Below the pieces are notes generated by a model that was given only the letters and a program-made list of their open reading frames with translations, ran no database searches and was not told where the DNA came from. Source: Devosia sediminis (GTDB lineage: Bacteria > Pseudomonadota > Alphaproteobacteria > Rhizobiales > Devosiaceae). From it: DNA of 64,000 bases. The stretch spans positions 434,001-498,000 of the forward strand of contig NZ_JAEKMH010000003.1 in the NCBI RefSeq assembly GCF_016411825.1, in the 5' to 3' direction. Shown here piece after piece: positions 50,102-60,422 of the stretch. How positions within the stretch are numbered: the stretch's first letter is position 1; each line of letters starts with the position of its first letter. Position numbers and translations under genes: made by a program.

Positions 50102-50170
50102 GTCACCCCGGCGAAAGCCGGGGCCCATCCTGAGATGTCGAGATGGGCCCCGGGTCAGGCCCGGGGTGAC
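50102..50170. repeat. 68-bp palindromic repeat (type E), copy 4
   Basis: GTCACCCCGGCGAAAGCCGG with its inverted partner, 15 bp after the cutC stop and 18 bp before the end of the convergent GntR gene. It could act as a shared 3' hairpin for both. Confidence 0.8.
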
Positions 50171-50188
50171 AGCCGCTGGGTGATAAAA

Positions 50189-50881
50189 CTACTCCCACGC
50201 TTCCAGCATCGCATCAGCAACAAACTCCAGGTGCTGCGCCATAGCCTTGCGCGCCGCTTCGGCATTGCCGCTGACCACGGCGGCGATGATTGCCTCATGA
50301 TCGCCAAGGATGTGCGAGCGCACTTCACCGATATCGGCCAGGTGCTGGTGGAAACGCGTGTCGACTTCCCCGCGCCGGGAATTCCAGAGCCCGTCGAGCA
50401 TTTCGCGCAACACGGCATTGCCCGAAGCGTCGGCCAGGGTCATGTGAAGGATACGGTCGCTTTCCGATGACCATTGTCCCCGCGTCGTTTCCGCGCGCAT
50501 CTTGCGGATGGTTTCGGCCAGGCGCGCCGTGCCCTCGGGAGAAATGTGCTGGCTGGCCAGGGCCGCGGCCTCGGGTTCGAGGAGGCGCCGCACAGCCATG
50601 ATTTCGAGCGGCGAGGCGCTCTGTTCGGGCAGCGTCTCGTCTGCCGTGTCGCGCTTGCGCACGAAGGCGCCGACGCCCACCCGCACTTCCACCAGCCCCG
50701 CCACTTCGAGCGCGATCAGCGCCTCGCGCACCGTGGGACGCGAGACGCCCAGACTCAGCGCCAGGTCGCGTTCCGAGGGCAATTGTCCGCCCGGCTCCAC
50801 CGCGCCCTTGTGGATCTGGTCGCGGATCTGGTCGGCGATCTGGATATAGAGTTTGCGGTTGGATACGGCCTGAAGCTTCAT
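50189..50881 (-). CDS. GntR-family (FadR/FCD) transcriptional regulator
   Basis: A 230-residue repressor with the winged helix at about residues 10-75 (LPSERDLALSLGVSRPTVREAL near 34-55) and an FCD effector domain. It is divergent from the ribose-type ABC transporter and L-fuconate genes. A FadR-class operator, TGGTCTGACCA, lies at 50929-50939, directly against a -35 TTGACA for the transporter operon. The likely inducer is a deoxy-sugar acid intermediate of that pathway. Confidence 0.88.
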   Translation of the reverse strand: MKLQAVSNRKLYIQIADQIRDQIHKGAVEPGGQLPSERDLALSLGVSRPTVREALIALEVAGLVEVRVGVGAFVRKRDTADETLPEQSASPLEIMAVRRLLEPEAAALASQHISPEGTARLAETIRKMRAETTRGQWSSESDRILHMTLADASGNAVLREMLDGLWNSRRGEVDTRFHQHLADIGEVRSHILGDHEAIIAAVVSGNAEAARKAMAQHLEFVADAMLEAWE

Positions 50882-50928
50882 ACTGCCCTCGTTGCCCTGT
50901 CATAGCCCCGGTCACGTCGGCTGTCCAC

Positions 50929-50946
50929 TGGTCTGACCACTTGACA
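50929..50946 (+). promoter_or_regulatory. FadR-type operator and -35 of the sugar ABC operon
   Basis: TGGTC-T-GACCA (50929-50939) is a perfect 5-bp inverted repeat matching the FadR-subfamily consensus TGGTnnnACCA. One base later a consensus TTGACA starts at 50941. The -10 region (about 50963-50969, ATTAGCT) is weak. The arrangement predicts direct repression by the adjacent GntR protein. Confidence 0.65.
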
Positions 50947-51028
50947 GCCTGACTGACTTGCCATTAGCTCCACGACGGTTCGACGACCCGGCAAAGAACG
51001 GGCGGCGACGCAGAGGGAGGACGGGAGC

Positions 51029-52585
<1,557 letters not shown>

Positions 52586-52610
52586 CATCAAACCCGTATC
52601 CAGTGTTCTG

Positions 52611-52743
52611 CCCACCCGCCCCCTTGAGGGGAGGGTAGCGCCGCTCGGTCCGAAGGGCCGTAGCAGAGCTGGGGAGGGGGTGGTTCTGTGGACTGCCAAT
52701 GGACCCCCACCCCCGACCCCTCCCCTCAAGGGGGACGGGAGCC
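52611..52743. repeat. Type A palindromic repeat
   Basis: CCACCCGCCCCCTTGAGGGG to CTCAAGGGGGACGGG, with the AGAGCTGGGGAGGG core; closely related to 1141-1270. It lies between the ATPase and permease genes. Confidence 0.75.
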
Positions 52744-52768
52744 AGACCTCGCACACCGGAGCCACAGC

Positions 52769-53764
52769 ATGACCGACACCACCGCCCCGGGCCAGAAAAC
52801 CGGCATCCGCATATCCGGCGCCTTCCACCGCCTGCTTGCCTTTTCCGGCCTTATCGCGCTGGTCGTGGTGTTTTCGCTGGCTTCGCCCAATTTCATGCAG
52901 ACCCAGAATATCCTGGCCATCCTGCAGGCGACCTCGGTGAATGGCGTCCTTGCCATCGCCGCGACCCTGGTGATCATCACCGGCGGTATCGATCTCTCGG
53001 TCGGCACACTGATGACCTTCTGTGCGGTTATTGCCGGCGTGATCCTCACCTATTGGGGCCTGCCGCTCCCCTTGGGCGTCATCGGCGCCATCCTCGCCGG
53101 CACGGTGGTCGGCTTCACCTCGGGCACGATCATCGCCAAATTGAAGGTCCCGCCCTTCATCGCCACCCTGGGCATGATGCTGATCATGAAGGGTCTGTCG
53201 CTGGTGATCTCGGGCACCCGCCCGATCTATTTCAACGACACGCCTGGCTTTACCCAGATTTCGCTCGGTTCGATGGTTGGCTCGGTCATTCCGGGCCTCC
53301 CCATCCCCAATGGCGTGCTCATCCTTTTTGCGGTGGCTTTGCTTGCCGCCTTCATTCTCGGCAAGACCGCGCTCGGTCGCTACACCTTCGCCCTCGGCTC
53401 CAACGAGGAGGCCGTGCGCCTTTCCGGCGTCAATGTCGATCGCTGGAAGATCGCCGTCTATGCGCTGGCCGGCTCGATCTGTGGCGTTGCCGGTCTCCTC
53501 ATCGCCAGCCGGCTCAATTCGGCCCAGCCGGCCTTGGGGCAGGGCTATGAACTCGATGCCATCGCGGCCGTGGTCATCGGCGGCACCTCGCTCTCGGGCG
53601 GGCGCGGCACCGTGCTCGGCACGCTGATCGGCGCACTGATCATTTCGGTCTTGGCCAATGGCCTCAGAATTCTATCGGTGGCGCAGGAATGGCAGACGGT
53701 GGTCACCGGCTGCATCATCATCCTCGCCGTCTATGCCGACATCCTGCGGCGCCGCAAACTTTAG
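52769..53764 (+). CDS. Sugar ABC transporter permease (RbsC type)
   Basis: A 331-residue permease with 8-10 hydrophobic segments and RbsC family motifs: VNGVLAIAATLVIITGGIDL near 55-74, SVGTLMTF and the LGSNEEAVRLSGVNVDRWK loop near 209-227. The frame is open upstream through the type A repeat, but the ATG at 52769 has a GGAGCC site and the right N-terminus. It forms the channel for the 51029 ATPase and the 53849 binding protein. Confidence 0.92.
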   Translation: MTDTTAPGQKTGIRISGAFHRLLAFSGLIALVVVFSLASPNFMQTQNILAILQATSVNGVLAIAATLVIITGGIDLSVGTLMTFCAVIAGVILTYWGLPLPLGVIGAILAGTVVGFTSGTIIAKLKVPPFIATLGMMLIMKGLSLVISGTRPIYFNDTPGFTQISLGSMVGSVIPGLPIPNGVLILFAVALLAAFILGKTALGRYTFALGSNEEAVRLSGVNVDRWKIAVYALAGSICGVAGLLIASRLNSAQPALGQGYELDAIAAVVIGGTSLSGGRGTVLGTLIGALIISVLANGLRILSVAQEWQTVVTGCIIILAVYADILRRRKL

Positions 53765-53848
53765 GCGTCGAGAACTACCGCGCGTCCCGCGCCAAGACCA
53801 AGAAGAACACGACTCAACAGTTTCAAAGCAGCATCTGGGAGGAAAACC

Positions 53849-54796
53849 ATGCTCAATCGCCGTAGCCTGATTGGCGCCATCAGCGCCATTGCCCTGCTGG
53901 CCGCATCCGGCCCCGCCGTCCTGGCACAGGACCAGGTCGATATCGCCCTCATCTCCAAAGGCTTCCAGCATCAGTTCTGGCAGGCCGTGAAGGCCGGTGC
54001 CGACAAGGCCGCCGCCGAATTCGGCGCCAATGTCACCTTCGAAGGTCCGGAAAGCGAGTCGCAGGTCGACCGGCAGATGGACATGCTGGCCGCAGCCCTG
54101 TCGCGCCAGCCCGACGCCATCGGCTTTGCCGCGCTCGACTCGCAGGCCGCCGTGCCGCTGCTGCAGCAGGCATCCGATGCCGGCATTCCCATCGTCGCCT
54201 TTGATAGTGGCGTCGACAGCGACATCCCGCTGACCACCGCCACCACCGACAACGTGGCGGCTGCCGCGCTCGCGGCCGACAAGATGGCCGAACTGATCGG
54301 CGGCGAAGGCAAGGTGGCCGTCGTGGCCCACGACCAGACCAGCCGCACCGGCATCGACCGCGTCGACGGCTTCGTCAACCGCATGAAGGAAGCCTATCCC
54401 AATATCGAGGTCGTGTCGGTCCAGTATGGCGGCGGCGACCAGTTGCAGTCGACCGAGATCACCAAGTCGATCCTCCTTGCCAACCCGGATCTCAAGGGCA
54501 TCTTTGGCGCCAATGAGGGCTCGGCCATCGGCGTCGCCAACGGCAAGACCGAACTGGGCTCGGAAATCGTCGTCATCGGCTTCGACTCCGGTGCTGCCCA
54601 GAAGGGCATGGTCGAATCGGGCGTCATGGCCGGCGCCATCACCCAGAACCCCGTCGGCATCGGATACGAAACCGTCAAGGCCGCCATCGGCGCCCTCAAC
54701 GGCGAGGAACTGCCGGAGGTCATCGACACCGGCTTCTACTATTATGATGCGACCAACATGACCGACCCCGAAATCGCAGCCGTGCTGTACGACTAA
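53849..54796 (+). CDS. Sugar ABC transporter substrate-binding protein (RbsB type)
   Basis: A 315-residue periplasmic protein with a signal peptide ending AVLAQDQ near 25. The fold is that of RbsB (IALISKGFQHQFWQAVKAGA near 31-50; VAFDSGVDSD near 113-122; VVIGFDSGAAQK near 241-252). A GGGAGGA site precedes the ATG. In the same operon as a KDF dehydrogenase and L-fuconate dehydratase, it most likely binds L-fucose or another 6-deoxyhexose. Confidence 0.9.
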   Translation: MLNRRSLIGAISAIALLAASGPAVLAQDQVDIALISKGFQHQFWQAVKAGADKAAAEFGANVTFEGPESESQVDRQMDMLAAALSRQPDAIGFAALDSQAAVPLLQQASDAGIPIVAFDSGVDSDIPLTTATTDNVAAAALAADKMAELIGGEGKVAVVAHDQTSRTGIDRVDGFVNRMKEAYPNIEVVSVQYGGGDQLQSTEITKSILLANPDLKGIFGANEGSAIGVANGKTELGSEIVVIGFDSGAAQKGMVESGVMAGAITQNPVGIGYETVKAAIGALNGEELPEVIDTGFYYYDATNMTDPEIAAVLYD

Positions 54797-54818
54797 GACG
54801 ACGAGCCTGTGCAGGCGG

Positions 54819-54921
54819 CTCCCCTCCCCCTTGAAGGGAGGGGATGGGGGTGGGGGTGGTTCAGTTGGCCACCGACGGCCCCCCACCCTCGGTCCCTCCC
54901 CTCAAGGGGGAGGGAGGCGAT
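54819..54921. repeat. Type A palindromic repeat
   Basis: CTCCCCTCCCCCTTGAAGGG to CCTCCCCTCAAGGGGGAGGG with internal GGGTGGGGG/CCCCCCACCC arms. It separates the binding-protein gene from the SDR gene and may buffer their expression. Confidence 0.75.
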
Positions 54922-54961
54922 GGGGCCACTGCCAGCAGACTACAGGACCAAAGGACAAAAC

Positions 54962-55693
54962 GTGGCCGACCTCACTGGAAAGATCGTTCTCATCACTGCT
55001 GCTGCCCAGGGCATCGGAAGGGCATCGGCCGAGGCTTTTGCAAGAGCCGGAGCAAAGGTGATCGCGACCGATATCAACGCGCCCCTCTTGGCCGAACTCG
55101 ACGCAGTCCCCAATGTGACGACGCGCGTGCTCGATGTGCTCTCCACCGACGCCGTCAACCAGGCCGTCGCCGAGATCGGTCATATCGACGTGCTGTTCAA
55201 CTGCGCCGGCGTGGTGCATGGCGGCACGGTGCTGGAAATGAGCGATGACGATCTCGATTTCGCGCTGGCGCTGAACGTCAAGGCGCAGATCCGGACGATC
55301 AAGGCGGTGCTACCGCAGATGCTGGAGCGCCAGGACGGCGCCATCATCAACATGGCGACGGTGGCCTCTTCGGTCAAAGGCGTGCCCAACCGGGCGGCCT
55401 ATACGATTTCCAAGGCGGCCGTGGTGGGCCTCACCAAGTCCATCGCCGCCGACTATACGACCCAAGGCATCCGCGTGAACGCGATCTGCCCCGGCACGGT
55501 GGACTCGCCGAGCCTCCACCAGCGCTGGCACGCCACCGGCGATTTCGAGGCGGCCAGGAAGGCCTTTATCGCCCGCCAGCCGATCGGCCGCATTGCCCGC
55601 CCCGACGAAGTGGCGGACCTGGCAGTGTATCTGGCGGGAGCCACCTACACGACCGGGCAGGTGCATATCATCGACGGCGGCTGGACGGCTTGA
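54962..55693 (+). CDS. SDR oxidoreductase, probable 2-keto-3-deoxy-L-fuconate dehydrogenase
   Basis: A 243-residue classical SDR with [10 protein letters not shown] near 11-20, NCAGVVHGG near 80-88, catalytic YTISK near 147-151 and a long [14 protein letters not shown] segment near 178-191. The latter is typical of the BDH2/L-fuconate-pathway group. It would oxidise 2-keto-3-deoxy-L-fuconate to the 2,4-diketo compound. GTG at 54962 follows AAAGGA. It ends 5 bp before the L-fuconate dehydratase gene, which supports the assignment. Confidence 0.82.
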   Translation: MADLTGKIVLITAAAQGIGRASAEAFARAGAKVIATDINAPLLAELDAVPNVTTRVLDVLSTDAVNQAVAEIGHIDVLFNCAGVVHGGTVLEMSDDDLDFALALNVKAQIRTIKAVLPQMLERQDGAIINMATVASSVKGVPNRAAYTISKAAVVGLTKSIAADYTTQGIRVNAICPGTVDSPSLHQRWHATGDFEAARKAFIARQPIGRIARPDEVADLAVYLAGATYTTGQVHIIDGGWTA

Positions 55694-55698
55694 GCCCA

Positions 55699-56970
55699 AT
55701 GAAGATCACCACCCTCGCCACCCACGACCTCCGCTTCCCCACCTCGGCCTCGCTCGACGGCTCGGACGCGATGAATCCCGATCCGGACTATTCCGCCGCC
55801 TATGTGGTCCTCGGCACCGATGGTACCCTCGAAGGCCATGGCCTCACCTTCACCATCGGCCGCGGCAATGAAGTGGTGTGTGCGGCGATTGCGGCGCTGA
55901 CCGATCGCGTCGTGGGGCTCGATCTCGACTGGGTCGAGGAAAATCCCGGCCGCTTCTGGCGGCATATGACAGGCGACAGCCAGCTCCGCTGGATCGGCCC
56001 CGACAAGGGCGCCATGCATCTGGCGACCGGCGCGGTAGTCAATGCCGTCTGGGACCTCCTCGCCAAGCGGGCGAAAAAGCCCGTCTGGCTCTATGTCAGC
56101 GAGATGAGCCCCGAACAGCTCGTCAGTATCATCGACTTCCGCTACCTCACCGACGCCATCACCCCCAAAGAAGCCCTGGCCATTTTCCGCGCCGCCGAGC
56201 CCGGCAAAGCCGAGCGCATTGCCCGCCTTCGGGCCGAAGGCTATGCCTGCTACACGACCTCGGCCGGGTGGCTTGGCTATTCTAACGAGAAGCTGACGCG
56301 GCTGGCCACCGAAGCGGTGGAAACGGGTTTCACCCATATCAAGATGAAGGTCGGGCGCGACCTTGCCGACGATATCAGGCGCCTCGAAATCGTCCGATCG
56401 ATCATGGGGCCGGATCGCTATCTGATGATCGACGCCAACCAGGTCTGGGAGGTCGATCAGGCGATTGAGTGGGTCAACCAGCTCAAGCGCTTCAATCCCT
56501 ATTTCATCGAGGAGCCGACCAGCCCCGATGACGTAGAAGGCCACCGGAAAATCCGCGAGGCCATCGCGCCAGTGAAGGTGGCGACCGGCGAAATGTGCCA
56601 GAACCGCATCCTCTTCAAGCAGTTCATCACCCGCGATGCCATCGACATCGTCCAGATCGATGCCTGCCGCATCGGTGGCCTCAATGAGGTGCTGTCGGTG
56701 CTGTTGATGGCGCAGAAATACGGCAAGGCGGTGTGGCCGCATGCCGGTGGCGTCGGCCTCTGCGAATATGTGCAGCACCTCTCGATGATCGATTACCTGG
56801 TCGTGTCAGGAACCAAGGAGGGCAGGGTGATCGAATATGTCGACCACCTGCACGAACACTTCCTCGACCCCTGCGTGATCAAGAACGCCGCCTACATGCC
56901 CCCGGAGCGTCCGGGGTTCTCGATCGAGATGAAGGCGGCGTCGATTGCGGAGAATACGTTCGGGGGTTAG
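55699..56970 (+). CDS. L-fuconate dehydratase (enolase superfamily)
   Basis: A 423-residue member of the mandelate-racemase subgroup. The KxK motif is IKMKVG (Lys near 214 and 216), with metal ligands in [18 protein letters not shown] and ATGEMCQN and the catalytic histidine in WPHAGGVGL near 348. The N-terminal [19 protein letters not shown] region and the LGYSNEKL loop match L-fuconate dehydratases. It converts L-fuconate to 2-keto-3-deoxy-L-fuconate. The dehydrogenase and lactonase that would make L-fuconate from L-fucose are not in the window. Confidence 0.9.
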   Translation: MKITTLATHDLRFPTSASLDGSDAMNPDPDYSAAYVVLGTDGTLEGHGLTFTIGRGNEVVCAAIAALTDRVVGLDLDWVEENPGRFWRHMTGDSQLRWIGPDKGAMHLATGAVVNAVWDLLAKRAKKPVWLYVSEMSPEQLVSIIDFRYLTDAITPKEALAIFRAAEPGKAERIARLRAEGYACYTTSAGWLGYSNEKLTRLATEAVETGFTHIKMKVGRDLADDIRRLEIVRSIMGPDRYLMIDANQVWEVDQAIEWVNQLKRFNPYFIEEPTSPDDVEGHRKIREAIAPVKVATGEMCQNRILFKQFITRDAIDIVQIDACRIGGLNEVLSVLLMAQKYGKAVWPHAGGVGLCEYVQHLSMIDYLVVSGTKEGRVIEYVDHLHEHFLDPCVIKNAAYMPPERPGFSIEMKAASIAENTFGG

Positions 56971-56982
56971 CAGTCACCTCTT

Positions 56983-57094
56983 CACCTCTCCCTTTGGAGG
57001 AGAGGTCAGCGCAAAGCGCCGGGTGAGGGGGCCTTTTCATCGGACTGGCCGGAAGGCCCCCTCACCCCAACCCTCTCCGCCAAAGGGAGAGGGG
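56983..57094. repeat. Palindromic repeat CTCTCCCTTTGG...CCAAAGGGAGAG
   Basis: Outer arms CCTCTCCCTTTGG and CCAAAGGGAGAGG enclose inner GGGTGAGGGGGCC/GGCCCCCTCACCC arms and a TTTTCATCGGACTGGCC loop. It differs in sequence from the type A units but has similar architecture. It lies between convergent genes and probably acts as a two-way transcript end. Confidence 0.75.
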
Positions 57095-57116
57095 GCGACG
57101 AACAGGGATTGGAAGA

Positions 57117-57850
57117 TCAAACCCCGCAGCTCACCCGACCCCAATCGCCCAGCACGCCCTCGACCCTGGTCGCGCCGTCGAGTTTGAGCAGCGCCCTGGC
57201 GCCGGTGATGATCACCTGGCCGGCCTTGAGCGGCAGGCCGCGCGCCTCGGCATGGCCGGCAAGCCAGGCGATATCCTTCACAATGGCGTCCCAGCTTGCG
57301 CCCTTGTCGACGCTGTTGACCGCCTTGCCGTCGAGGCTCAGCGTGACATCGAGGGTGGCGAGCGAGGCGGTGATGCCGCGGTCGAGATCGCGGCCGACGA
57401 CGACGGCGCCATTGGATTGCAGGTCCGCGAGCTGCACATTGCGCGGTTGGGGTCGCGGTCGGTGAAAGGATTGCCGATCAGCTCGATGGCCGGGTGGATG
57501 CTGGCAATCGCCCGCTCGACTTCGAACGTGTTTGCCCCGGCAACAATGTCCGCGCCCAGCCGCACCGCGACCTCGATCTCAGCAAGGAAGATCTTGTGCC
57601 GCGCGCCATCGATCCGGTCGCCATCGACGAAACAGCGATTGGCCGGAATGGGCGAGCAAAGCGGCGGATCGCCGAGCCCCGCTGCAACCTTCCAGGCGCC
57701 CACCGGGCCGATCTGGCTGATGATCTCGTCCTGCGTCGCATAGACGGCGTCGAGATCGGCAGGGACCAGGGCTTCGGGCACGGCGCCAACCTTGGCACCT
57801 CCGTCATGGGCGGCGACAAGGGCGCTGGCGAGTTCGGCAATGGTCTGCAT
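57117..57850 (-). pseudogene. 2-keto-4-pentenoate hydratase/FAH-like gene with a frameshift
   Basis: Two minus-strand frames together form one hydratase-family protein. Residues 1-136 come from the frame starting at 57850 (MQTIAELASALVAAHDGG to ELIGNPFTDRD); the C-terminal 107 come from the next frame (VQLADLQSNGAVVVG to the stop at 57117). They meet at a run of four G on the plus strand, 57449-57452. Adding one base there gives RDPQPRNVQLAD and a continuous 244-residue protein, the family length. It is either a recent frameshift or a sequence error. A role in hydrolysing a diketo-deoxy acid from the fuconate pathway is possible. Confidence 0.8.
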
Positions 57851-57868
57851 GGCAAGATCCCGGAATGG

Positions 57869-58636
57869 TCAGGCGGCGCCTGTTTCGATCAATTGAATGC
57901 CCGCATCTGCGCAGACCTGGCGGATGGAATCCAGATGGCAAATGTCGGTAATAAAGCTCTGCGCCTGGGAAAGGTGGCCGATCCGCACCGGGGCGGTGCG
58001 GGTGAACTTGGTCTGGTCGGCGACGACGATGACATGGCGGGCATTGGCGATGATGGCCTGCGCCACTTTCACCTCGCGGAAATCGAAATCCAGCAGCGCC
58101 CCATCCGGGTCGATGGCGGAAACGCCGATCACGGCGAAATCCACCTTGAACTGCCGGATGAAATCGACCGCCGCTTCGCCCACGATGCCGCCATCGCTGG
58201 GCCGCACCACGCCCCCCGATATGACCACCTCGACCGTTGGCACGACGCGCAGGTGATTGGCGACATTGATATTGTTGGTGATGACCATGAGCCCGCGATG
58301 CGCGCTCAGCGCCTGGCTGACCGCCTCGGTCGTGGTGCCGATATTGATGAACAGCGACGCATGGTCGGGGATCAGCGCCGCAGCGGCGCGGCCGATGGCA
58401 CGCTTTTCATTGGGAGCGATCTGCCGGCGCGCTTCATATTCGACATTTTCCACGCCCGAGGGGTGCATGGCCCCGCCATGGGTCCGCTTCAGCGCCCCGC
58501 GATCGCAGAGAATATTGAGATCCTTGCGGATGGTCTGCGGCGTCACCTCGAAAGCCGCGACCAGTTCCTCTACGCTGACTTCGCCCTTTCGGCGCGCCAG
58601 TTCGACGATCTTCGCCTGCCGCAAACTCGGTGTCAT
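57869..58636 (-). CDS. DeoR-family transcriptional regulator
   Basis: A 255-residue repressor with an N-terminal DeoR helix-turn-helix (KGEVSVEELVAAFEVTPQTI near 18-37, then RKDLNILCDRGALKRTHGG) and a sugar-phosphate-isomerase-like sensor domain. The upstream gene region holds a 29-bp palindrome with TTTCGTTT/AAACGAAA arms, the usual site for this family, 12 bp before the start codon. It is transcribed toward the frameshifted hydratase gene, 18 bp apart. The effector is probably a phosphorylated sugar. Confidence 0.9.
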   Translation of the reverse strand: MTPSLRQAKIVELARRKGEVSVEELVAAFEVTPQTIRKDLNILCDRGALKRTHGGAMHPSGVENVEYEARRQIAPNEKRAIGRAAAALIPDHASLFINIGTTTEAVSQALSAHRGLMVITNNINVANHLRVVPTVEVVISGGVVRPSDGGIVGEAAVDFIRQFKVDFAVIGVSAIDPDGALLDFDFREVKVAQAIIANARHVIVVADQTKFTRTAPVRIGHLSQAQSFITDICHLDSIRQVCADAGIQLIETGAA

Positions 58637-58647
58637 CGGGCGGCCCT

Positions 58648-58676
58648 CCCTTTCGTTTGGTGATTAAACGAAAGGG
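58648..58676. promoter_or_regulatory. Palindromic DeoR operator
   Basis: CCCTTTCGTTT (58648-58658) and AAACGAAAGGG (58666-58676) are perfect 11-bp inverted arms around GGTGATT. TTTCGTTT-like half-sites are a hallmark of GlpR/AgaR-type DeoR regulators. The site overlaps the expected promoter of the deoR gene, suggesting autorepression. Confidence 0.75.
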
Positions 58677-58727
58677 GGTGAAAGGGGAAGGGCGAGCGCC
58701 TGTCCGGCAGGCGGATGTAACATTTGT

Positions 58728-58800
58728 CGTCATTGCCGGGCTTGTCCCGGCAATCCATCTTGCGGGTGCATGGACCACCGGGACAAGCCCGGTGGTGACG
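58728..58800. repeat. Type B-related hairpins
   Basis: ATTGCCGGGCTTGTCCCGGCAAT is followed by ACCACCGGGACAAGCCCGGTGGT, two adjacent hairpins with a GCTTGTC-type loop. Together with the next repeat they fill the 349 bp between the deoR gene and the M81 peptidase gene. Confidence 0.75.
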
Positions 58801-58829
58801 ATGGGGGCGGGTGCTGCTGTCGCCTATTT

Positions 58830-58951
58830 CACCCTCCCCCTTGAGGGAGGGTAGCGCAGCTGGCCGAAGGCCTAGCGAAGCTGGGGAGGGGGTAGTTCGG
58901 TGGGCCGCCGAGGCACCTCCACCCTCGATCCCCCTCTCAAGGGGGAGGGAG
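58830..58951. repeat. Type A palindromic repeat
   Basis: CACCCTCCCCCTTGAGGGAGGG and GCGCAGCTGGCC...GGCCTAGCGAAGCTGGGGAGG, ending CCTCTCAAGGGGGAGGG. It is a member of the 1141-1270 family and lies 35 bp past the end of the M81 gene. Confidence 0.75.
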
Positions 58952-58985
58952 GCGCAGGAGCCATTCCTTCCAAAAAGGGTAGCAG

Positions 58986-60422
58986 TCAGCGGCCCGCCCG
59001 CTTCGACCACTTCACCTGCGGCGAATACCCGAAATCCCGGTCAAACGGATAGCTCGGGCGCGGGGTGTGCTTGCGCTCCGTGCGCTCGACGAACTGGTCC
59101 ACCACGCCCGGCGACAGCGCCATGATGCCAGGATTGGCGATGGGCCCGAGTTCGGGGGAGAGATAGCCGGATTTCACCGCAATGATCTTTGCCGCATGCG
59201 GATCGAGGCCGAGCCGGGTGAAGTCGACGATATTGTGGAAGGGACGGCGGCGGGCCGTGAGGACAAGGTCCACGCCCCCGATGCGTACCACCGCCTCGCG
59301 GAGCCGTGGTTCGCTGACTTCGGCGAGGTAGATGACTTCGGCTTCGGTCTCCACCGGCCTGCTCGACGGGTCGAGGCTGGCGCCGATATGGAGGTTTACC
59401 CGCGCGCCCACGCCGGCCGCATAGGCCGCATCGGTTGCCGCCTTGTCGGTGATACCGGCAAAGATGACGCCATCGGCGCCCTGATTGAGCAGCTCGGCCA
59501 GCACTTCTGCCCTGTCACCCACGCCACCGCCGGTCGGATTGTCACCCGATTCGGCGAGCACGACAGGGTGAGACGGGCTGGCAATGGCACGGTCCACGCA
59601 TTCGGCGATAGAACCGGTCTCCATGCCGAACACAAAGCCATCGCGGATATCCCAATAATCCTGGGCGAGGTGAGCCGCCGCCTTTTCCATGGCGGCGCGG
59701 TCCGTCCCGGTCACCACGGCGCAGGCGGTCGCGCGGGGTTCGTCGGCCCAGACATAGCCCACCTGGAACGAGGCATCCCAGATGCCCGTCGGTTCCTCGA
59801 CCTCGTGGATCTGCGTGTAAAAAGTCCGCGCCGGTTCATCCTGCGTGGACGTGCGCTCGCCCGGCAACAGCACTGGTACCGGCGCCCAGGCGAGCAGCGG
59901 TTTCACGCCGGTCTTGAGGGCGCGCACCAGCATGGTCACGGAGCGGCGCATCGTGTCCTGCACGTCGATATGGGGCGCCGTGCGATAGGTCGAGAACATG
60001 TCGAGCGCGTCGATGATCTTCTGGCTGACATTGCCATGGAGATCATAGCTGGCCGAAATCAGCACATCCGGCCCGACCGTCTCGCGCACCGCGGCGATGA
60101 AATCGCCCTCGGCGTCGAACAGGCCTTCCACAAACATGGCGCCATGCATGGGGAGGTAGACGCCGTCAAACGGCATGGCGGCCCGCAAACCGTCGAGGAT
60201 TTCCGCCTTCCAGGTCTCATAGGTGTCGCGCGCCACCGGCCCGCCGGCAATGGCGCGGGCGTGGAAAATGGTGATGAACTCGGCCGGAAAATGCGTCACG
60301 AAATCAAAATACTGATCCTTCAGCATGGCGGGCCCGCGCAGCACGCGAAAATCGGCCTCGCGATTGAGCACGGGATTATAGGTGCTGCATTCGATATGCA
60401 GCCCGGCAACGGCTATCTTCAT
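58986..60422 (-). CDS. M81 family metallopeptidase (MlrC-like)
   Basis: A 478-residue protein of the M81/DUF1485 family. The N-terminus KIAVAGLHIECSTYNP near 2-17 and the histidine-rich YLPMHGAMFVEGLFDAEGDF near 89-108, with SASYDLHGNVS near 123-133, are the conserved metal-site regions. MlrC opens linearised microcystin in sphingomonads, but most members have unknown peptide or amide substrates. It follows the MFS gene with overlapping stop and start, so import and hydrolysis are probably coupled. ATG at 60422 is used; GTG at 60425 is also possible. Confidence 0.88.
   Translation of the reverse strand: MKIAVAGLHIECSTYNPVLNREADFRVLRGPAMLKDQYFDFVTHFPAEFITIFHARAIAGGPVARDTYETWKAEILDGLRAAMPFDGVYLPMHGAMFVEGLFDAEGDFIAAVRETVGPDVLISASYDLHGNVSQKIIDALDMFSTYRTAPHIDVQDTMRRSVTMLVRALKTGVKPLLAWAPVPVLLPGERTSTQDEPARTFYTQIHEVEEPTGIWDASFQVGYVWADEPRATACAVVTGTDRAAMEKAAAHLAQDYWDIRDGFVFGMETGSIAECVDRAIASPSHPVVLAESGDNPTGGGVGDRAEVLAELLNQGADGVIFAGITDKAATDAAYAAGVGARVNLHIGASLDPSSRPVETEAEVIYLAEVSEPRLREAVVRIGGVDLVLTARRRPFHNIVDFTRLGLDPHAAKIIAVKSGYLSPELGPIANPGIMALSPGVVDQFVERTERKHTPRPSYPFDRDFGYSPQVKWSKRAGR

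Noticed and set aside
50090..50105. ACAGCC/GGCTGT hairpin after cutC as a terminator
   Set aside because: The stem is only 6 bp, no T-run follows and it overlaps the type E repeat.
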